From Henricia sp. BOLD:AAB3569 (taxonomy: Eukaryota; Echinodermata; Asteroidea; Spinulosida; Echinasteridae): a stretch of 64,000 nucleotides of DNA. The stretch lies in the NCBI GenBank assembly GCA_037783545.1, contig JBBELK010000444.1, positions 1 to 64,000 of the forward strand, given 5' to 3'. The notes beneath the pieces are model-generated. The model searched no databases. It saw only the letters and a program-made list of their open reading frames with translations, and was not told the origin of the DNA. Position numbers and translations under genes: made by a program. Shown here one piece after another: positions 59,604-64,000 of the stretch (position 1 is its first letter; each line of letters opens with the position of its first letter).

Positions 59604-61420
59604 CAGACGCAGTGTTCTCCGAAAGCGGGGTCTGTTTGTGCCAACAATTAGTGTGCCGGCACTGAGTTTTAGCTACATTCGACAATAACTCGGCCGGTTT
59701 GAACAGGAAACAGTTCAAATTTGCAGTAAACGTTTGCGATGTAGTTCTGTTTAAGCAGAAAACATGCGAAGCTTGTCTGGAAATTCCTTCAGCTCCAAAA
59801 TTGCGATCATACCAGACGCAGTGTTCTCCGAAAGCGGCGTCTGTTTGTGCCAACAATTAGTGTGCCGGCACTGAGTTTTAGTTACATTCGACAATAACTC
59901 GGTCGGTTTGAACGGGAAACAGTTCAAATTTGCAGTATACGTTTGCGTTGTAGATCTGTTTAAGCAGAAAACATGCGAAGCTTGTCTGGAAATTCCTTCA
60001 GCTCCAAAATTGCGATCATACCAGACGCAGTGTTCTCCGAAAGCGGCGTCTGTTTGTGCCAACAATTAGTGTGCCGGCACTGAGTTTTAGCTACATTCGA
60101 CAATAACTCGGTCGGTTTGAACAGGAAACAGTTCAAATTTGCAGTATACGTTTGCGATGTAGTTCTGTTTAAGCAGAACAAATGCGAAGCTTGTCTGGAA
60201 ATTCCTTCAGCTCCAAAATTTCGATCATACCAGACGCAGTGTTCTCCGAAAGCGTGGTCTGTTTGTGCCAAACAATTATTGTGCCGGCACTGAGTTTTAG
60301 TTACATTTGACAATAACTCGTTCGGTTTGAACTGGAAACAGTTCAAATTTGCAGTATACGTTTGCGATGTAGATCTGTTTAAGCAGACAAAATGCGAAGC
60401 TTGTCTGGAAATTCATTCAGCTCCAAACTTTCGATCATACCAGACGCAGTGTTCTCCGAAAGCGGGGTCTGTTTGTGCCAACAATTAGTGTGCCGGCACT
60501 GAGTTTTAGCTACATTCGACAATAACTCGGCCGGTTTGAACAGGAAACAGTTCAAATTTGCAGTATACGTTTGCGATGTAGTTCTGTTTAAGCAGAAAAA
60601 ATGCGAAGCTTGTCTGGAAATTCCTTCAGCTCCAAAATTGCGATCATACCAGACGCAGTGTTCTCCGAAAGCGGGGTCTGTTTGTGCCAACAATTAGTGT
60701 GCCGGCACTGAGTTTTAGCTACATTCGACAATAACTCGGCCGGTTTGAACAGGAAACAGTTCAAATTTGCAGTATACGTTTGCGATGTAGTTCTGTTTAA
60801 GCAGAAAACATGCGAAGCTTGTCTGGAAATTCTTTCAGCTCCAAAATTTCGATCATACTAGACGCAGTGTTCTCCGAAAGCGGGGTCTGTTTGTGCCAAC
60901 AATTAGTGTGCCGGCACTGAGTTTTAGTTACATTTGACAATAACTCGGTCGGTTTGAACGGGAAACAGTTCAAATTTGCAGTATACGTTTGCGATGTAGT
61001 TCTGTTTAAGCAGAAAAAATGCGAAGCTTGTCTGGAAATTCCTTCAGCTCCAAAATTGCGATCATACCAGACGCAGTGTTCTCCGAAAGCGGGGTCTGTT
61101 TGTGCCAACAATTTGTGTGCCAGCACTGAGTTTTAGTTACATTTGACAATAATTCGGTCGGTTTGAACGGGAAACAGTTCAAATTTGCAGTATACGTTTG
61201 CGATGTAGTTCTGTTTAAGCAGAACAAATGCGAAGCTTGTCTGGAAATTCCTTCAGCTCCAAAATTGCGATCATACCAGACGCAGTGTTCTCCGAAAGCG
61301 GGGTCTGTTTGTACCAACAATTAGTGTGCCGGCACTGAGTTTTAGCTACATTCGACAATAACTCGGTCGGTTTGAACTGGAAACAGTTCAAATTTGCAGT
61401 ATACGTTTGCGATGTAGATC

Positions 61421-61679
61421 TGTTTTTAAAAGCAGAAAACATGCGAAGCTTGTCTGGAAATTCCTTCAGCTCCAAAATTGCGATCATACCAGACGCAGTG
61501 TTCTCCGAAAGCAATTAGCATGCCGACACTGAGTTTTAGCTACATTCGACAATAACTCGTTCGGTTTGAACTGGAAACAGTTCAAATTTGCAGTATACGT
61601 TTGCGATGTAGATCTGTTTAAGCAGACAAAATGCGAAGCTTGTCTGGAAATTCCTTCAGCTCCAAACTTTCGATCATAC
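61421..61679 (+). repeat. Marker module (5)
   Basis: TTTTAAAA expansion at 61421 and deletion point at 61512; 5,384 bp after module 4, with the same left flank (about 61006 onward). The 190-bp monomer is 61490-61679. Confidence 0.9.
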
Positions 61680-64000
61680 CAGACGCAGTGTTCTCCGAAA
61701 GCGGGGTCTGTTTGTGCCAACAATTAGTGTGCCGGCACTGAGTTTTAGCTACATTCGACAATAACTCGGCCGGTTTGAACAGGAAACAGTTCAAATTTGC
61801 AGTATACGTTTGCGATGTAGTTCTGTTTAAGCAGAAAAAAATGCGAAGCTTGTCTGGAAATTCCTTCAGCTCCAAAATTGCGATCATACCAGACGCAGTG
61901 TTCTCCGAAAGCGGGGTCTGTTTGTGCCAACAATTAGTGTGCCGGCACTGAGTTTTAGCTACATTCGACAATAACTCGGCCGGTTTGAACAGGAAACAGT
62001 TCAAATTTGCAGTATACGTTTGCGATGTAGTTCTGTTTAAGCAGAAAACATGCGAAGCTTGTCTGGAAATTCCTTCAGCTCCAAAATTGCGATCATACCA
62101 GACGCAGTGTTCTCCGAAAGCGTGGTCTGTTTGTGCCAAACAATTAGTGTGCCGGCACTGAGTTTTAGTTACATTTGACAATAACTCGGTCGGTTTGAAC
62201 GGGAAACAGTTCAAATTTGCAGTATACGTTTGCGATGTAGTTCTGTTTAAGCAGAACAAATGCGAAGCTTGTCTGGAAATTCCTTCAGCTCCAAAATTCC
62301 GATCATACCAGACGCAGTGTTCTCCGAAAGCGGGGTCTGTTTGTACCAACAATTAGTGTGCCGGCACTGAGTTTTAGCTACATTCGACAATAACTCGGTC
62401 GGTTTGAACTGGAAACAGTTCAAATTTGCAGTATACGTTTGCGTTGTAGATCTGTTTAAGCAGAAAACATGCGAAGCTTGTCTGGAAATTCCTTCAGCTC
62501 CAAAATTGCGATCATACCAGACGCAGTGTTCTGCGAAAGCGTGGTCTGTTTGTGCCAACAATTAGCATGCCGACACTGAGTTTTAGCTACATTCGACAAT
62601 AACTCGGTCGGTTTGAACAGGAAACAGTTCAAATTTGCAGTATACGTTTGCGATGTAGATCTGTTTAAGCAGACAAAATGCGAAGCTTGTCTGGAAATTC
62701 CTTCAGCTCCAAACTTCCGATCATACCAGACGCAGTGTTCTCCGAAAGCAGCGTCTGTTTGTGCCAACAATTAGTTTGCCGGCACTGAGTTCTAGTTACA
62801 TTTGACAATAACTCGGTCGGTTTGAACGGGAAACAGTTCAAATTTGCAGTATACGTTTGCGATGTAGTTCTGTTTAAGCAGAAAAAATGCGAAGCTTGTC
62901 TGGAAATTCCTTCAGCTCCAAAATTGCGATCATACCAGACGCAGTGTTCTCCGAAAGCGGGGTCTGTTTGTGCCAACAATTAGTGTGCCGGCACTGAGCT
63001 TTAGCTACATTTGACAATAACTCGGTCGGTTTGAACAGGAAACAGTTCAAATTTGCAGTATACGTTTGCGATGTAGTTCTGTTTAAGCAGAACAAATGCG
63101 AAGCTTGTCTGGAAATTCCTTCAGCTCCAAAATTGCGATCATACCAGACGCAGTGTTCTCCGAAAGCGGGGTCTGTTTGTGCCAACAATTAGTGTGCCGG
63201 CACTGAGTTTTAGCTACATTCGACAATAACTCGTTCGGTTTGAACAGGAAACAGTTCAAATTTGCAGTATACGTTTGCGATGTAGTTCTGTTTAAGCAGA
63301 AAAAATGCGAAGCTTGTCTGGAATTTCCTTCAGCTCCAAACTTTCGATCATACCAGACGCAGTGTTCTCCGAAAGCGGCGTCTGTTTGTGCCAACAATTA
63401 GTGTGCCGGCACTGAGTTTTAGCTACATTCGACAATAACTCGGCCGGTTTGAACAGGAAACAGTTCAAATTTGCAGTATACGTTTGCGATGTAGTTCTGT
63501 TTAAGCAGAAAAAATGCGAAGCTTGTCTGGAAATTCCTTCAGCTCCAAAATTGCGATCATACCAGACGCAGTGTTCTCCGAAAGCGGGGTCTGTTTGTGC
63601 CAACAATTAGTGTGCCGGCACTGAGTTTTAGCTACATTCGACAATAACTCGGCCGGTTTGAACAGGAATCAGTTCAAATTTGCAGTATACGTTTGCGATG
63701 TAGTTCTGTTTAAGCAGAAAACATGCGAAGCTTGTCTGGAAATTCCTTCAGCTCCAAAATTGCGATCATACCAGACGCAGTGTTCTCCGAAAGCGTGGTC
63801 TGTTTGTGCAAACAATTAGTGTGCCGGCACTGAGTTTTAGTTACATTTGACAATAACTCGGTCGGTTTGAACAGGAAACAGTTCAAATTTGCAGTATACG
63901 TTTGCGATGTAGTTCTGTTTAAGCAGAAAAAATGCGAAGCTTGTCTGGAAATTCCTTCAGCTCCAAAATTGCGATCATACCAGACGCAGTGTTCTCCGAA
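61490..64000 (+). repeat. B domain 6: mosaic matching B2 and B1, runs off window
   Basis: Roughly 12 monomers. The copy with an extra A in AGAAAAAAATGCG near 61836 has the same minus-strand translation as one at 29735-29923. The copy with TTAGTTTGCCGGC and GAGTTCTAG near 62774-62793 matches the one near 28881-28900. Near 62250 and 62660-62720 are CCAAAATTCCG, CCAAACTTCCG and GCAGCGTCTG variants typical of B1. A private GAGCTTTAG occurs near 62996. The array is intact at 64000, so its right edge is not in view. Confidence 0.75.

Larger units (their letters stand above)
52504..61489 (+). repeat. B domain 5: 1.9-3.5 kb higher-order units
   Basis: Unit starts near 52504, 54367, 57888 and 59960 give lengths of 1,863, 3,521 and 2,072 bp. 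Shared markers are ATTCATTCAGC, AGAAACAATGCG (near 53766, 57288, 59360), the 190-bp TATGCC monomers (53821, 57342, 59414), AATACCGATC, and CAGTAAACG (near 54132, 57653, 59726). The 1,863-bp form is the basic nine-monomer unit. The 2,072-bp form has one extra 209-bp monomer near 58516. The 3,521-bp form contains an inserted marker module (about 55.4-56.4 kb) and part of a second unit. Confidence 0.82.
13933..64000 (+). repeat. Satellite array B, ~209-bp monomer, ~240 copies
   Basis: Head-to-tail tandem array with a modal period of 209 bp, continuing past the window end. Length variants are 210 bp (an extra A in GCCAAACAATT, CAATAAACTCGG or the A run before ATGCG), 213 bp (TTTTAAAA), 190 bp, 192 bp, 172 bp and one class with a 40-bp internal duplication. 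All have the same orientation and there are no insertions of other DNA. Most copies contain AAGCTT, so HindIII should yield a 209-bp ladder. BglII (AGATCT) is present only in copies with GTAGATCTG, so it should yield higher-order fragments. The monomer has no obvious similarity to family A and I do not recognise it. Minus-strand open frames of 60-244 codons recur in step with the repeat and are not credible genes. Confidence 0.98.

Noticed and set aside
13933..64000. CRISPR array
   Set aside because: There are no short direct repeats separated by unique spacers; the whole 209-bp unit is repeated.
1..64000. Hammerhead ribozyme, as found in some animal satellites
   Set aside because: I looked for CTGANGA with a following GAAA on both strands. 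The nearest strings (CTGAGCA in A, CTGAAGG on the minus strand of B) do not fit the core.

Overview
The whole window is tandemly repeated satellite DNA. I find no protein-coding gene, no RNA gene, no CRISPR array and no recognisable transposon. Two unrelated satellite families lie directly next to each other, both head-to-tail and with no inversion anywhere. Family A (1-13932) has a monomer of about 296 bp: 47 copies plus a 26-27 bp stub. Family B (13933-64000) has a monomer of about 209 bp, roughly 240 copies, and runs off the right end of the window. The long open frames on both strands are by-products of the repeats: they recur with the period, most break at every monomer, and they look like no protein family I know.

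Arrays this long, with this degree of homogenisation and higher-order structure, point to a eukaryotic chromosome, most likely (peri)centromeric, subtelomeric or other constitutive heterochromatin. I do not recognise either monomer, so I cannot name the species. By hand count of one monomer, A is about 48% GC and B about 43% GC. CpG is roughly at expectation in both, unlike typical vertebrate or plant satellites, so an animal with little germline CpG methylation, such as many invertebrates, is a reasonable but weak guess.

Array A: monomers 1-5 (1-1478) are rich in single-base indels, mostly in homopolymers. This looks like poor consensus near a contig end, or possibly a decayed array edge. 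The rest is clean. A block of seven distinctive monomers (1479-3550) recurs 18 monomers later (6803-8873). Near the right end a five-monomer block (10645-12128) is followed by a four-monomer version (12129-13313) that contains a crossover hybrid.

The A/B junction (13931-13932) is abrupt, with 2 bp of shared sequence. It cuts A in the middle of a GCATGC palindrome and B at the edge of an inverted repeat.

Array B is a mosaic of domains. B1 (13933-28434) has 4-5-mer higher-order repeats. B2 (28435-34236) is transitional. B3 (34237-44637) has 5-, 7- and 12-mer higher-order repeats, including a nearly perfect 2,511-bp tandem duplication. B4 (44638-52503) and B5 (52504-61489) have 1.9-3.5 kb units and a marker module that recurs about every 5.2-5.4 kb. 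B6 (61490-64000) is made of pieces that match B2 and B1. Each B monomer carries several inverted repeats, including the heptamer GCGAAGC, known as an exceptionally stable DNA mini-hairpin. A carries a related C(GAA)G hairpin. The length-variant B monomers and the A/B junction break at two of these dyads. The most interesting reading of the window is a pair of hairpin-rich satellites whose dyads appear to guide their rearrangement.
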